Shown here: positions 40,162 through 50,411 of the stretch, piece after piece | Numbering within the stretch: position 1 is the stretch's first letter | Layout of the letters: every line of letters begins with the position of its first letter | Origin: Notospermus geniculatus | Lineage: Eukaryota; Nemertea; Pilidiophora; Heteronemertea; Lineidae | DNA length: 64,000 nucleotides | Assembly: GCA_002633025.1 (NCBI GenBank) | Contig: NMRB01000766.1 | Location: forward strand, 1,607-65,606 | Direction: 5' to 3' | The notes under the pieces: model-generated | Told to the model about the DNA's origin: nothing | Databases searched by the model: none | Seen by the model: only the letters and a program-made list of their open reading frames with translations | Made by a program: the position numbers and the translations under genes

Positions 40162-43100
40162 GTGAGTGAGGTGGAAAGTTAAATTGCGGAGGATGGCGCG
40201 AAGGTTGAGTGGCCGCAGGTTCCATTATGGACCTCAAATAATGGCCACTGGCGGCCATCTTTAAAAATGGATCTTTCGCTGCTATCACATGCGCATGTAA
40301 ATCAAGCATGGCTGCTGCCAGTCGGCTATTTCGACTCATGAATAATAGCGACTAGTTCTAACCTGTTGCGAATTTGTATTTTGATACATGTACCCTACAT
40401 GTATGTTTATGCCAAATTTTCACCATGATCTTATTACCCTCGAACTTTCGATTTCACAATATTATTATTCGTTCCTCTAAAGCCAGGTGAGCACATGGTC
40501 CCTGGGTCATTTCAGTGACAAAATTTGCCCAGGGGTAGTAAGAGAGCTACATGTACTTCATTGAACATGACGTTATCTCATTATTTCGGAACCTCTTTTT
40601 CAGGCAGTGAAGTACAAGATCCTCGGTCTTGTCGGTGGCAAAAAACACCCGGATGATGGTTATGTTCAGGTTGAAGTGGATGGTCGAAAAGGAACTATTT
40701 GTGCTGACCACTGGACCCTGAAAGAGGCTGAAATAGTTTGCCGGCAATTAGGGAAACACCATGCAGCACAGTTCTACAAAGTATGAACCAAATTCAGCAA
40801 ATGAGTGATCTAAAAGGTTGTTGCTTCTCTTGCTGCTTTCCTCAACCACCTTGATCGCGATGGTGTTAAAGGACCACGGTATGCGATTTCTAATGGGTAA
40901 TTTGACTGCCGACGTAGAGGGAGCCACCTCGCGGCAGCAATACGAACTACAAAAATCCATTACAAAATGTGTGGAGATCGTTAGTCCCTTGGGTTGGAGA
41001 GTGGCGCGGTGGCGCCGGCTGTTGAGAAAAAGTGGCAATACCGTGCTCCTTTAATTATTGAATTACACATTCTATTTTCATAGGAGCTGCTTTTCGGTGG
41101 AGGGGATCAACCAAAGATCTTGGCTGGCATCATGTGCGAAGGTCATGAAAAGACATTGGGCGACTGTCTGCATAGACAGGTGCTAGATGAAGTCGGCTGT
41201 CCCAGCAAGGAACTTGTGGCTGGAGTCTCTTGTACAGAACGTAAGTTTCAATCATGCCGATATATTATAATATACCGGTACTAGAAGTCTTTATCCGATT
41301 GGCTAAGAGACTCACTGACCAATGTTCCAAATCTGCTGCATACCACTAGAAGTTTTCGGGATTGGCTGTCCCAAATCTCGTGATTGGTGGAAAAACTGAC
41401 TGCCTGTCTGAAATCTGCATACGTTACAAGATGTTTCACTGATTGGCTGTAAAGCTAGGGATCCACTGCTGATTTTCTGCTTTGCAACCTGCTACCTGCG
41501 ATTGAATACGACCGCAAGGAACTGATACCGGTCGCCGACCTGAAAATGATCACGTCTTCGCCATTGGTGGAAACCACGTCTAGCTAGTCCACTACGGCGA
41601 TCGAGTGCCCAGTTGCAAAGCAACTCGTAAAGCAAAATCAGGATGAAAATCACAGGTGTGGATTCCCCGCTTTAGACTGACTGACTAGTGTGGCAGGCGC
41701 GGTAATCCTACGTGACAGGCAGAGTAATAATACCTTATCCTGTCAGTGTTCTCTGGTTGTTAACAGTAGTTAATACGTGAATTCGGCGCCGAATCTTGCC
41801 ATGTTTTCCGGGATGTTTTCAGATTTACCCGATCTCATACCTGACGTGGCGGAGTTGGAACGGACGCTTTATCTTCAGGACCAACCGTTGTATTATCTAA
41901 GTTGTGCCATGGAAGAGGGCTGTGCAGCCAGGTCAGCTTATACCATCAAGGAAACATCAGGAAGTAAGTATCAACAACTACGATGAAGAGTTTGAGGAGT
42001 CCAGAGGCCATATTCACGAAGCCTTCGCAACTTTGCGTGCACACAAGTCTATTGTTTGGCTGCACATGTCCTATTGTTCACCGACTGCCTTACAATAGAT
42101 TTGCGTGGACGCGAAGTTGCGAAGGCTTCATGAATATGGCCCCTGATAGCCAAGCGGCATTATAACAACTCCAAAGACAACATTGGACGAATTTTATGTA
42201 CTGCAGGAGGAAACCGGAGTTCCTAGAGAAAGTCACCGCTGTCAGAGACAGCCGCCCTCACGCGAACCAAGTCCGACCGGGGAATCCAACCCGGAATCTC
42301 AGGGGTGACATGGAAGGCGCCGTGTTTCCATTGCGCCACTCTGACCGACCTTTTCCCTTCCAGATTGGCATCTGCATCTCCGCCGGTTGCTAAGGTTTTC
42401 CAGCAATGTCTTCAACAATGGAACCGCAGATTTCCGCCCAAATATACCAAAACATCGCTGGGAATGGCACAATTGTCATAGGCAAGTTGAAAATCGTCAC
42501 AAATTATGCTTGTACTCGCTTGTCGCGACAGTCGCCCTGCGACGGAAGCTACTAAAGAAATCAACGCGTTTTGCATCGGCTGATTTTCGGCAAGTCACAT
42601 GATTATAGACTGCAAACGCTGCTGCATTCTTGACACTAGAGGGCGTTCCAAATAACACCCTCTAGTATCGATCAGCCACCGCCATGTTGAAAAGAAGTGC
42701 AGCGCAATAATATGTGTAAGGATTCCTTACCATTGTGAAGCGGTCCCTAATGGTAACTCCATTACGAGGAGTGATGCGGTCAAACATGGCGGTGACTGGT
42801 CGATGACAGTGTCTATTTGTGTAACGTAGTGGAGAAAATGGGCACTGTTGTACAGTTTGACGCTGCCGATCTCAGCATTAGTCCTACCGGTGAGATGAGG
42901 AAGTAATCCATCTTAGCGAGGGAAAATGTTGACTTGGAAGAATTCTCTCTTTGTAGGCACTACCACAGCATGGAAGTATTTGCTACCTATGACGTTGTCG
43001 ATTCTCTTGGCAACCGGGTGGCTGAAGGGCACAAGGCCTCTTTCTGTTTAGAGGATTCTGGTGGGTGCGTCGAGGGCAAAGAGAGGAGATACAATTGTGA

Positions 43101-45282
43101 AAACTATGGAGACCAAGGTTTGTAGTTCACACGTCGTTCATCAACGTGGGTGGACCTCATACCTATAATAATGCTATACGAAATCAACTTTGTGGACTTC
43201 CTTCCATAATACTACCAAACTAACTGTGTGTGGACAGGAATCCACTGCTGATTTTCTGCTTTGCGACTTGCTTTGCAACCTGCTACCTGCGATTGAATAC
43301 GACCGCAAGGAACTGATACCGGTCGCCGACCTGAAATTGATCACATCTTCGCCATTGGTGGAAATCACGTCTACCTAGTCCACAACGGCGATCGAGTGCC
43401 CAGTTGCAACGCAACCCAGTTAAGGGGGCGGTAGCCATAAGGAAGCGCACTGCAAATGGCGACTGAAAACAATTCATATTTTTTTCAAGCAAAAAGGTAG
43501 CATCGATTTCATGTATTTCTATGAAATTGCTACTCTTGTTCTCAACATCTGAATTGAAAACGATGTGCTTTCATCTTTCATTAATCAGCTAATTAAGCAA
43601 ACAATGAGACCCCCCATTTGACTTTTTCGTCATAGATTTCTCGGCAACAAGGCGACTGGGACCTGGCGTTTCCCCACAAAATGTTGGGGAATACATATGT
43701 GCAGGTGCCGACGTTGAGATAATTTGCAAATTCTAATTCTTAGTAATGATAATTATGTAATTTGTGCCAAAAATTGGTCAAAAATGAACTTTTTGAATAT
43801 CTCCCGAATCCTGTTGAATAGTGAAAAAATCTCAACGTCGCGCCCTGCGCACAAATATACTGCTGCCAAATGAAAAGAAACCACTGAAGTGCGATGCCTG
43901 ATGGACGAGAAAAGTCTCCCCAAAATTTTCATATTTTGGCCTAAACACGCCTACGCTTTTCGAAATACGCGGGCTGCCTTTTAAGTAACCTCCTTATTGT
44001 CATTAAAATAGGCCTATGCGCACTGACGCACTGGGTGTACAAAAGCATTGTGCTGGACAATATTTTTGAAAGAGTGTAGGTTTTGGCAATGAACCATGAT
44101 CAGCTTGTCCTTGACGCCTACAATACATGGTTATTCATAAATAAGACGGCTCAACCATCGACCGCCGCACTAAAACGGCGCTGTATGTTTCCACTACCGC
44201 CCCCTTAAAGCAAGTCGCAAAGCAAATTCAGGTTGAAAATCACAGGTGGATTCCTGGCTTTATTGGCTTACTTGTGTACGGTAATGGGAGCTGTCAGTCA
44301 TTTGACCAATAGGAGTCACTATGATCCAAATCAATGCCGAGCGGACCATTCATGGTTGATTGAGCACCGTTCAGGTGAATTTTGTAATGTGTTGTTTTGC
44401 TAGAACTTTGCTGCCGTCTATTGGCGATAAGGTCGGTTGACTGCTCCTATTAGACGAACGCGTACATGTTGATGTACATGTACGTGTACGTCTGACACAT
44501 CTTCAGACCAAATTTGGTTGATGTACTGCAGCTTGTATTTTGGGCCTGAGTCTGTTTTTTTTTCATCAAAAATACTCAAGATCCTCACGGTTCTTACGAA
44601 TATATTTTTAGGAATCTCAGTAGGTTGTAGCGACATGTATAAACATGATATTGATTGCCAGTGGATTGACGTCACTGATGTAGCACCCGGCGTATACACA
44701 CTCAAGGTATGAATAAAATCACTTCGGGCCGTATTTTAGAACGTTCCCGGAATCTGAATTTCCACAAAATTGGATGAAAAATTTGACCGTGTGTATAGGC
44801 CATTACAATAGGTAGTTTAAGAAATCAAACGACAAACGTTAACTTTACGACAACTTTATTTTTTGTACCGAAAATGCAATATATAATCTGGTGAATTGGC
44901 AGTGTGGAAAATAACGTTGTCGTAAAGTTTAACGTTTATCGTTTGAGTTCTTAAACTCCCTAAAAGACGTAAGGTCGACCTTAACGTTAAGGAACGTTGT
45001 AAAATACGACCCTTCATCTTTGACGACACTCTGGACTCGGTCTTTGCGTCAAGCTTTACCGATGGTATATGACTGGACTTGGTAATCTGTCTTTGGTATA
45101 AATGATGCAAGATATCTGTTTTCACCTAATCCATTGATCTTATCCTTCTCCAGATCCAAGTTAATCCAGAGAATAAAGTGGCTGAACTGAATTACGACAA
45201 CAATCTCGTGACGTGTCATCTGTACTACATGAGGACATACGCCAAAGTGAGGAAATGTAAAGTCGTCCGGCCGGATTCCTAA
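37927..45282 (+). CDS. LOXL: Lysyl oxidase-like protein with two SRCR domains
   Basis: Seen: nine exons in phase: 37927-38215, 39971-40161, 40604-40780, 41084-41240, 41823-41963, 42364-42481, 42957-43117, 44612-44706, 45154-45282 (TAA). The sum is 1,458 nt, 485 residues, the whole gene. Residues 1-24 form a signal peptide ([14 protein letters not shown]). SRCR1 is about 36-150, SRCR2 about 166-270, the lysyl oxidase domain about 272-485. Copper ligands are His357, His359, His361 in WHNCHRHYHSME; the lysine tyrosylquinone cofactor residues are Lys384 ([10 protein letters not shown]) and Tyr421 ([11 protein letters not shown]), 37 apart versus 36 in human LOXL2. Known: LOX enzymes oxidise peptidyl lysine in collagen or elastin to allysine, starting cross-links. 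Inferred: an active secreted copper amine oxidase. Two SRCRs (vertebrate LOXL2-4 have four) resemble invertebrate LOXLs. One intron (after 42481) uses a GC donor. Confidence 0.95.
38850..38886. repeat. Palindrome of the TTGGAGG family (perfect 18-bp arms)
   Basis: CTTGGAGGAATTATACTG, one-base loop A, CAGTATAATTCCTCCAAG. Nearly identical to 4225-4263 except for the loop. Confidence 0.9.
39100..39305. repeat. Dispersed repeat R36, longest copy in LOXL intron
   Basis: Shares TTGTCACCGATTT-CCGCCC and TTTTCCTCTCACGTATCTAT with about 36190-36305 and 46555-46770; the last also shares TTGATGCATATTC, AATCATTT-GGG and the following 80 bp. Confidence 0.7.
39309..39542. repeat. Cluster of inverted copies of TCACCTCCGTCGGCAATACT
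   Basis: The unit GTCACCTC(C/T)GTCGGCAAT-ACTGAGA appears twice forward (about 39328 and 39459) and twice inverted (about 39372 and 39515), so that long hairpins can form between neighbours and across the whole cluster. Confidence 0.8.
39555..39790. repeat. Tandem array of about 60-bp palindromic units
   Basis: Four copies of TTAGCCTATTTACTAGTTCC...TTATTGGGGCAATATCGAAT...AAGGAACTAGGAACCGC. Each unit is itself an inverted repeat (ACTAGTTCCTTATT against AATAAGGAACTAG). Confidence 0.9.
40604..41240 (+). CDS. LOXL: LOXL exons 3-4: SRCR2
   Basis: [20 protein letters not shown] then [15 protein letters not shown] in exon 3, and [17 protein letters not shown] then [13 protein letters not shown] in exon 4, again the SRCR cysteine order. 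Exon 4 ends in phase 1 (C), which matches AT at 41823 to give His before [14 protein letters not shown]. Confidence 0.9.
40866..41054. mobile_element. TTAA-flanked MITE with AGGAGCATGGTA ends, copy 2
   Basis: Same family as 17619-17830, about 40 bp before LOXL exon 4. Left end TTAAAGGACCACGGTA, right end TACCGTGCTCCTTTAA. Confidence 0.8.
41457..41677. mobile_element. MITE family A, intact copy in LOXL intron 4
   Basis: GGATCCACTGCTGATTTTCT at the left and GAAAATCACAGGTGTGGATTCC at the right (inverted). The interior, ACCTGCTACCTGCGATTGAA and CGATCGAGTGCCCAGTTGCA, is shared with 43229-44255. Confidence 0.75.
41823..45282 (+). CDS. LOXL: LOXL exons 5-9: lysyl oxidase catalytic domain
   Basis: Exon 5 has [18 protein letters not shown] (family YLEDRP---LQCAMEENC). 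Exon 6 has [20 protein letters not shown] and WEWHNCHR. Exon 7 completes HYHSMEVF and carries the cofactor Lys in [10 protein letters not shown]. Exon 8 carries the cofactor Tyr and [17 protein letters not shown]. Exon 9 has [18 protein letters not shown] and a final cysteine near the C-terminus. All catalytic residues are intact. The upstream ATG-proximal frame at 41777 is blocked by the acceptor choice at 41821-41822, the only one giving phase agreement. Confidence 0.93.
42006..42141. mobile_element. MITE with GGCCATATTCACGAAG ends
   Basis: GGCCATATTCACGAAGCCTTCGCAACTT at the left, its complement ending CTTCATGAATATGGCC at the right; about 136 bp, mostly arms. Confidence 0.85.
42195..42350 (-). 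mobile_element. tRNA-derived SINE (family B)
   Basis: Minus-strand A box TGGCGCAATGG (42328-42338) and B-box-like GGTTGGATTCC (42282-42292), followed by TTTCCTCCTGCAGTACATAA. Lies just before LOXL exon 6. Confidence 0.6.
43229..44255. mobile_element. MITE family A copy interrupted by a TTAA element
   Basis: Left part 43229-43419 and right part 44209-44255 together match the intact copy 41457-41677. The middle 43424-44204 is a different element flanked by TTAA on both sides. Confidence 0.8.
43420..44208. mobile_element. piggyBac-like MITE nested in MITE A
   Basis: TTAA at 43420-43423 and 44205-44208 flank a 781-bp element with ends GGGGGCGGTAG and CTACCGCCCCC. TTAA target duplication and G/C-rich short TIRs fit piggyBac mobilisation. 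No transposase is present. Confidence 0.75.
44282..44452. mobile_element. MITE family 1, copy 3
   Basis: Same family as 768-936, in the intron before LOXL exon 8. Ends are TAATGGGAGCTGTCAGTC and TTGACTGCTCCTATTA. Confidence 0.75.
44814..44957. mobile_element. MITE family 11, copy 1
   Basis: GTTTAAGAAATCAAACGACA and CGTTTGAGTTCTTAAAC ends; interior TTTTGTACCGAAAATGCAAT shared with 57841-57996. In the last LOXL intron. Confidence 0.8.
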
Positions 45283-46010
45283 GACGGAAGCGAATACTAT
45301 ACCTTGGACGATACTGTATAAACTAGGATTTGGTCTTGGCTACATTGCAATTTTATAGGCCTAGGCCCCAAGGCTGAGTTAAAGCAGCCTATCCACGCGC
45401 AATATTATTGCACATCAAAATGGGCAATATTATTGCCAATCTTTCTCCCATCCATTATGCCAGAAGCACATGACACCCATTTTGGCCCCCATATTGTGCA
45501 AATATTGTACCGTGGAAAAAACTGGGATGGGGATGAATCCTTTGTGAAGCCATTGTTCGCTTGCGTGTTCGTGTCGCGTGTGCCTCGATGTAAACTCAGC
45601 CTGAGAGACCGAAGAAGAGTGGTTGTTCATGAACAGGCCCTTCAGAACGAATGTCCTTTTTCATGTACATGTAGCCTACAACATAGGCCTATGCCTATGG
45701 ACGATATTTTTACAGGACTCGAAATCCACCATGTGGAGCGTAGACGTTGTAGGGCCTGGATAATGGTCACGTACCGGTATGTATTCGAAGGACATTTAAG
45801 GCCAATCAAAAGTGTTGGACACTAAAATAATGCAGTACATGTATATTAGATATTTCGAAGGGCCTCAGGTACGTATACGTAGGGCCTAGGTGTCAGTGCT
45901 CGGATAAGCTTTTGTAGTGTTCAAAGGGATTTGGAACGAAAGTAAAATGATGTCGGGGTAACTTTGGTGGGTCATTGAATCTTTAGTGCTTGAGTCGCAG
46001 CTTAGAAAGA

Positions 46011-46056
46011 CCTTGGAGGAATTGTCAGTATACTACATGTAGTAATTCCTCCAAGG
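46011..46056. repeat. Palindrome of the TTGGAGG family with inner palindrome
   Basis: Outer arms CCTTGGAGGAATT / AATTCCTCCAAGG (13 bp), inner ACTACATGTAGT. Confidence 0.8.
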
Positions 46057-46554
46057 AAAGACGTTAGGGGGTGCAATTGTAGTCATAAAGATGACGATCG
46101 AGGCCATTTCATTTGCTGAGCAGCCTGGGATGGTGACCCGTAAACAAAATTACTCCATGCCAGCAATTTACGTAGCATCAACAATCTGTCCAAGCCTTAT
46201 TCCTGCATCTCCTGCGGACTTCGTATCGGCTCAAGGCCGACAGTCCACGGTAAGAGCATCTCAGGGTGGCCCTGCAGGACGCAGTATTCACAGATAAATG
46301 TACCCTGTCCCAGCATACAATACGTCAGTCTATGCATCTTTGTGACCACCATTGTGCACAATCTTCATTCTCTGACCCGAACATGCCCCTTTCGGCTGAA
46401 CTTTTTTGCATGAGGAGATAGCCTGATGGGGGCAGCCAAAGATCGAGGAGAGAGGGGTCCGAGGTCATCTCAGCAAGTCTTACCAGGTGACAGCCGCACG
46501 CCAAAAAACCAAAGTCACATGTAATCAGTTATGACATTTGGGTGAAAGCTGGCC

Positions 46555-46770
46555 TTCAGGTATCCACACCACGAAAATCACCACACTATCAGCATTGTTG
46601 AATTTTGTCCCCAATTTCTCGCCCTTTTCCTCTCACATATCTCTTAATTGATGCATATTCCTGAATCATTTAGGGTCCCGAATAAAGAAATTTGAATTAT
46701 TTCGCCGGCATCCGAGTCTTTTTGTAAATTTCTTGGGAGAAATTACCGAGGTTATTTGTGAAGACGCCTT
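46555..46770. repeat. Dispersed repeat R36, third copy
   Basis: CTTCAGGTATCCACACCACG then CTCGCCCTTTTCCTCTCACA and GATGCATATTCCTGAATCAT. Confidence 0.65.
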
Positions 46771-47629
46771 CTGACTGGTCAGAGAATCACCGGTACCCTG
46801 CATAAGAAGGAAAATAATGCAGAAAGTTAAATGCAGTTTCACTGGTCGGCATCGACGAATTAGACCTTGGCCTCATCCACTGAAATTCCCGATATCAGGT
46901 ATCAAAGTAACACTTTTTTCAGAGATTTAATAGGTGCTGCATGAGTATATCATCATAACACAAGCTGGTTCTGCTTGAAGTGCGTGTCACGAGTTGTTAT
47001 GCAGACATGACAGTTCGCGTAAAGTCCTCGAAGGAATGGGTGGTTCCAGTGGCTCCCGCGAGAAGGCTCTACATGTCCTACATGTAGTTCATCAGTTTAG
47101 GTCGCTGATACGATGAGGTACATCGTCGTGTGAAAGGGGGTGACATTGGCGATAAACTCATATTACAGGTGAGGACAATCATAGCTTATCCATAGACATC
47201 CGCTGTGATCTGCAGACAACGTTGTCAGACGTTTGATTTCGCGTTTGTGTAGCGATCACTAGGCCTACTGTCAATGTACAACTGCGTTTTTAGCCCCATT
47301 TTTGCTGCTGGTGCAAGAACCTATCCCTTCTTCTAGGTTCACCGAGGTGGTGGTGTATCATATGATATGTTTTTTTTCGATCACTGCCTTTATACAGTTG
47401 CAGGTGAAGAAGAGTGGCGCCCAGTATTGGGGCCAGGGGTCAAGATGGAACGCCAAAATGAGCCTGTTTGTATTTTACCACTTTCTTTAAATTATTTCTT
47501 AAAGAAATAATTTAAAAAAAGTGAATTTTATCAGGAATATTTGGAATACACCCCAAGTCCAAGAAGGCATACGCACATGCGCATTGGAAACGCACATTTG
47601 TAAAGCCCAGTAGGGCCTAATCATTTTAA

Positions 47630-48020
47630 CTTGAATCCTCAAGCTTGAACCCGCCAGACTTCAATCTTCAAGCTTGAACTACACTCCTTTCGCAGTGTCT
47701 TCTCACTCATACCTATCGTTCATAGACACTGCTTACAATGGCCCGATCCCCGCCGATTTACCGCATGGTGGCAGCACTAGNCCAACCAAAAACGTGATTT
47801 TCATGCGAATTTTAGGGAAAAAACGGCCAAAAAGGTCTTCCTGACCAAAAAGCTAAATACGGCACTGGTCCTCGTAAAATGCTGATTCGTCTTGACGCGG
47901 CGATCGTTTCCTTTTGGCGGCATGTCCATGTCAGGGGTCAAATTCTGGCCAAAGTTTGAAGATTGAGGTTCGGGGTTCAAGCTTCCAGATTGAAATTTGG
48001 GTTCAAGCTTGAGGATTGAA
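47630..48020. repeat. Inverted repeat interrupted by another element
   Basis: CCTCAAGCTTGAACCC with AATCTTCAAGCTTGAAC on the left and GGGTTCAAGCTTGAGG with GGTTCAAGCTTCCAGATT on the right. Between them 47678-47780 matches the end of the 32761-33325 element, then a single N. Confidence 0.65.
47678..47780. mobile_element. Truncated copy of the 32761-33325 TIR element
   Basis: Matches the complement of about 33218-33322 with almost no difference, including GCATGGTGGCAGCACTAG, and stops at the N at 47781. Confidence 0.85.
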
Positions 48021-48759
48021 TAGGGCCTATTGAAGATTGAATGAGCCTTCTGGACATTCGTAGATTCGGGATCTATCCACCGGATATGCGCCGGTGCTAC
48101 CCACACCAAACGACATCGACGACAAAACCATAAAAAGCGATAATGACAACGGAAGGTTAATTGGAAGTGGAGCTTTATGACTTGGATATTTTTTGTCCGC
48201 TTGTAAAACAAACCTCAAAGGCTTTACGAGCATTTTCTGCGTAAACACTCATTAAAAACAGAATATGCTATTACCATGAATCCATCGTGATTCACGCTTG
48301 AGAGCAAAGAAACATGTTAACCATGAGAGAGGCGACAAATGTTTAGTGTGAAATTTAGTAGCTTTATTAACTTCTTGACAGTTGGTGGAAGTGCTTAGCA
48401 AAACTCTCCGTCGGCCGGGTGCGCGTTGTCTGTGTATTCTCCAATACATCACCGTGGCCCTGGTTGTGCAGACTCTGCCCGCCACACGTTTCAACCATTT
48501 GTAACTGACATGTTGATCTAAGAATGCAATTGCTAAGAGAAATAACCCAGGGCAAAGTTGTTACAAATCTGTATGGGGTTCGAAATGGAGAACATCGTTT
48601 CTTTATGATGTATTAGCTTGTCAAAATGAGAAGCACATGGGGTGAAACCTCGGCAGCAGGGGCTGCATATAAAGGTTTCTGTGAATCAAGCAAGAGGGTG
48701 AAATAGACAAGACACAGAGACAATCATGAAATATACGATTTTGCGAATTTTTAGGAGTG

Positions 48760-48860
48760 ATGCACTGATTGATATTGGTATTGGCTGCACTGGTTGATAT
48801 TGGTATTGGCTGCACTGATTGATATTGGTATTGGCTGCACTGATTGATATTGGTATTGGC
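48760..48860. repeat. 25-bp tandem repeat, four copies
   Basis: Unit CTGCACTGATTGATATTGGT then ATTGG, repeated with one substitution (G/A). Confidence 0.9.
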
Positions 48861-49906
48861 ATAAATAATGAAGAAAATATTAGAAATAAATTGATGGGGT
48901 CGCTACTTCCCCTTAAACATTAAAACGTCACAAACGTTGTGTAAAAGATTTAACACTTTTGATAAAAAAAGCGTTTGATGAACAACATCCCATAAATAAG
49001 GGTCTTTTCCTTTACATACAAGTATGCAACTTTTAATAAGCTTGATGAAGGAGGGCACCAAACCGACCTTTGAAATCAGTTTCTTGGTCAGAAGCAAACA
49101 TTTCCATCCTCGCACATAATTTGATGAGTTGATGTTGATGTTATTGGATGGAGCTAGCCAATCATCTTCCGTGTTCAAACATTCGCCACTAACGGCTTCG
49201 GAGGATCCCGAGGGGCCAAAAGATCCCGCGGGATGATATCACATCTGTGTGCCTTAATTCTGCCCGGGGTCAAGACATTGTTATTACACCTAGAACAACA
49301 CGGCTTCATCGGTGAAGTATCGAAGTGCTTCGCACACGCTGTAATAAGTAAACTGTTAACGCCTGCAGCAAAACAAAAGCTGATGAGCTCTTGATGGGGT
49401 TAGAGAAAGTATCGCTGTGTGGCCTCGCTCTGGTATTACAATGTTGTAAAACATGACGTATTTTTGAATACCGCGGAGGGGGTCCGGAAGGTGGTGGATG
49501 AGGAAAGCCCCTTAAATCACGGATGCTGATTGGCCGGTGAGGATTATATCTGATTTTGCTGTATCGGATTCATTCATATCTAATGAAGACCAGGTCGTGT
49601 CTGTTGTAACTATTTTGACTCACTCTCGCTCCCGGCGGCCACGTGTGATCCGCCGTCTAATTTACCCTGTTTACGCGGCAAATGATTTGACACATTAGAG
49701 GCTGTCACCGACACTGAAACCTGAATGGACTATCTCACAACGGAAGGACATGTCAAAAGTAGCGAAAATCTGGGACAGTGTCACGGTTGATATCCTAGAA
49801 CTTCTAACGCTGTGGCCCCGAGCTGCCCTCAGCTGCATTTCTCATCAATATTTCAGACGGGACATTCCACTGTAGATACACTGCAGGAAAAGATCGGCAA
49901 GTTTCG

Positions 49907-49914
49907 TATATAAA
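49907..49914 (+). promoter_or_regulatory. TATA box of Lbx
   Basis: TATATAAA at 49907-49914, in a CGTATATAAATTG context, 113 bp before the first in-frame ATG of Lbx. A transcription start near 49937 would give a short 5' UTR. No other core element was verified. Confidence 0.45.
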
Positions 49915-50026
49915 TTGCAGCATAGAAGACGCAAGTATTTGAGGATAATTGTCGGTTTCATATTCGAGCAGAGAAAACGCGGAGGGGGATATTTCTGCGC
50001 AGAACTTTGCGAGTGTTCAACGCACG

Positions 50027-50411
50027 ATGCCACAGTTGACGAATATACGCGAAGACCCTCCGCCGGTTTTTGGACCAATACGTCGGTTAGCCATGGTGCA
50101 GCCACCAAGAAATCCAGAGAAACCACTCACCAGTTTCTCTATCCGTGACATTTTGAATATTCCCTGCCGAAAATCGGAGAGAAACGTTGCGAAGTCGCGA
50201 GAATTCCAAGTAGGGATCGTCCGGCCGTGGAATTTGAGCTTGAAGGACCAGAAACGGGACAGAGACTGGGACTCTGATGAAGAAATTGATGTTGTTGATG
50301 AACCATTTAAACCTCAACATACCGGAGGATTTCAGTCCCCCCTGGACGCCCTGCTACGGATGGCCAATAAGACATTCGAGGGGTTGAACAACCAAAGTGA
50401 TATTGCACATG
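50027..50411 (+). CDS. LBX: Lbx (ladybird) homeobox gene, first coding exon, 3' partial
   Basis: Seen: open frame from ATG 50027 (alternative in-frame ATG at 50093, in a better GCCATGG context) to donor GTAAGT at 50412, phase 1, about 128 codons. It carries EKPLTSFSIRDILNIPCRKS, the engrailed-homology-1 (Groucho-binding) segment of Lbx (KPLTPFSIEDILNKP in vertebrates), and near the exon end SPLDALLRMANKTFEGL, matching the Lbx block SPLCALEELASKTFKGL. Known: Lbx proteins specify migrating muscle precursors and spinal interneurons in vertebrates, and heart, muscle and epidermal fates in Drosophila. The homeobox is encoded in the following exon, which I do not find in the remaining 13.6 kb. Inferred: a repressor-type NK-like homeodomain protein, intron 1 longer than 13 kb or the next exon lost by misassembly. 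Confidence 0.85.

Larger units (their letters stand above)
45283..49906. other. LOXL 3' flank and intergenic region up to Lbx
   Basis: No confident gene. Contains palindrome 46011-46056, dispersed repeat 46555-46770, an inverted repeat around 47630-48020 with an inserted element and single N, and the 25-bp tandem repeat at 48760-48860. The last kilobase before Lbx is free of recognised repeats. Confidence 0.5.

Noticed and set aside
41777-41822. LOXL exon starting at 41777 ([14 protein letters not shown])
   Set aside because: The preceding exon ends in phase 1, and a stop lies just upstream in that frame; the acceptor at 41821-41822 restores the conserved H-LPDLIPD.
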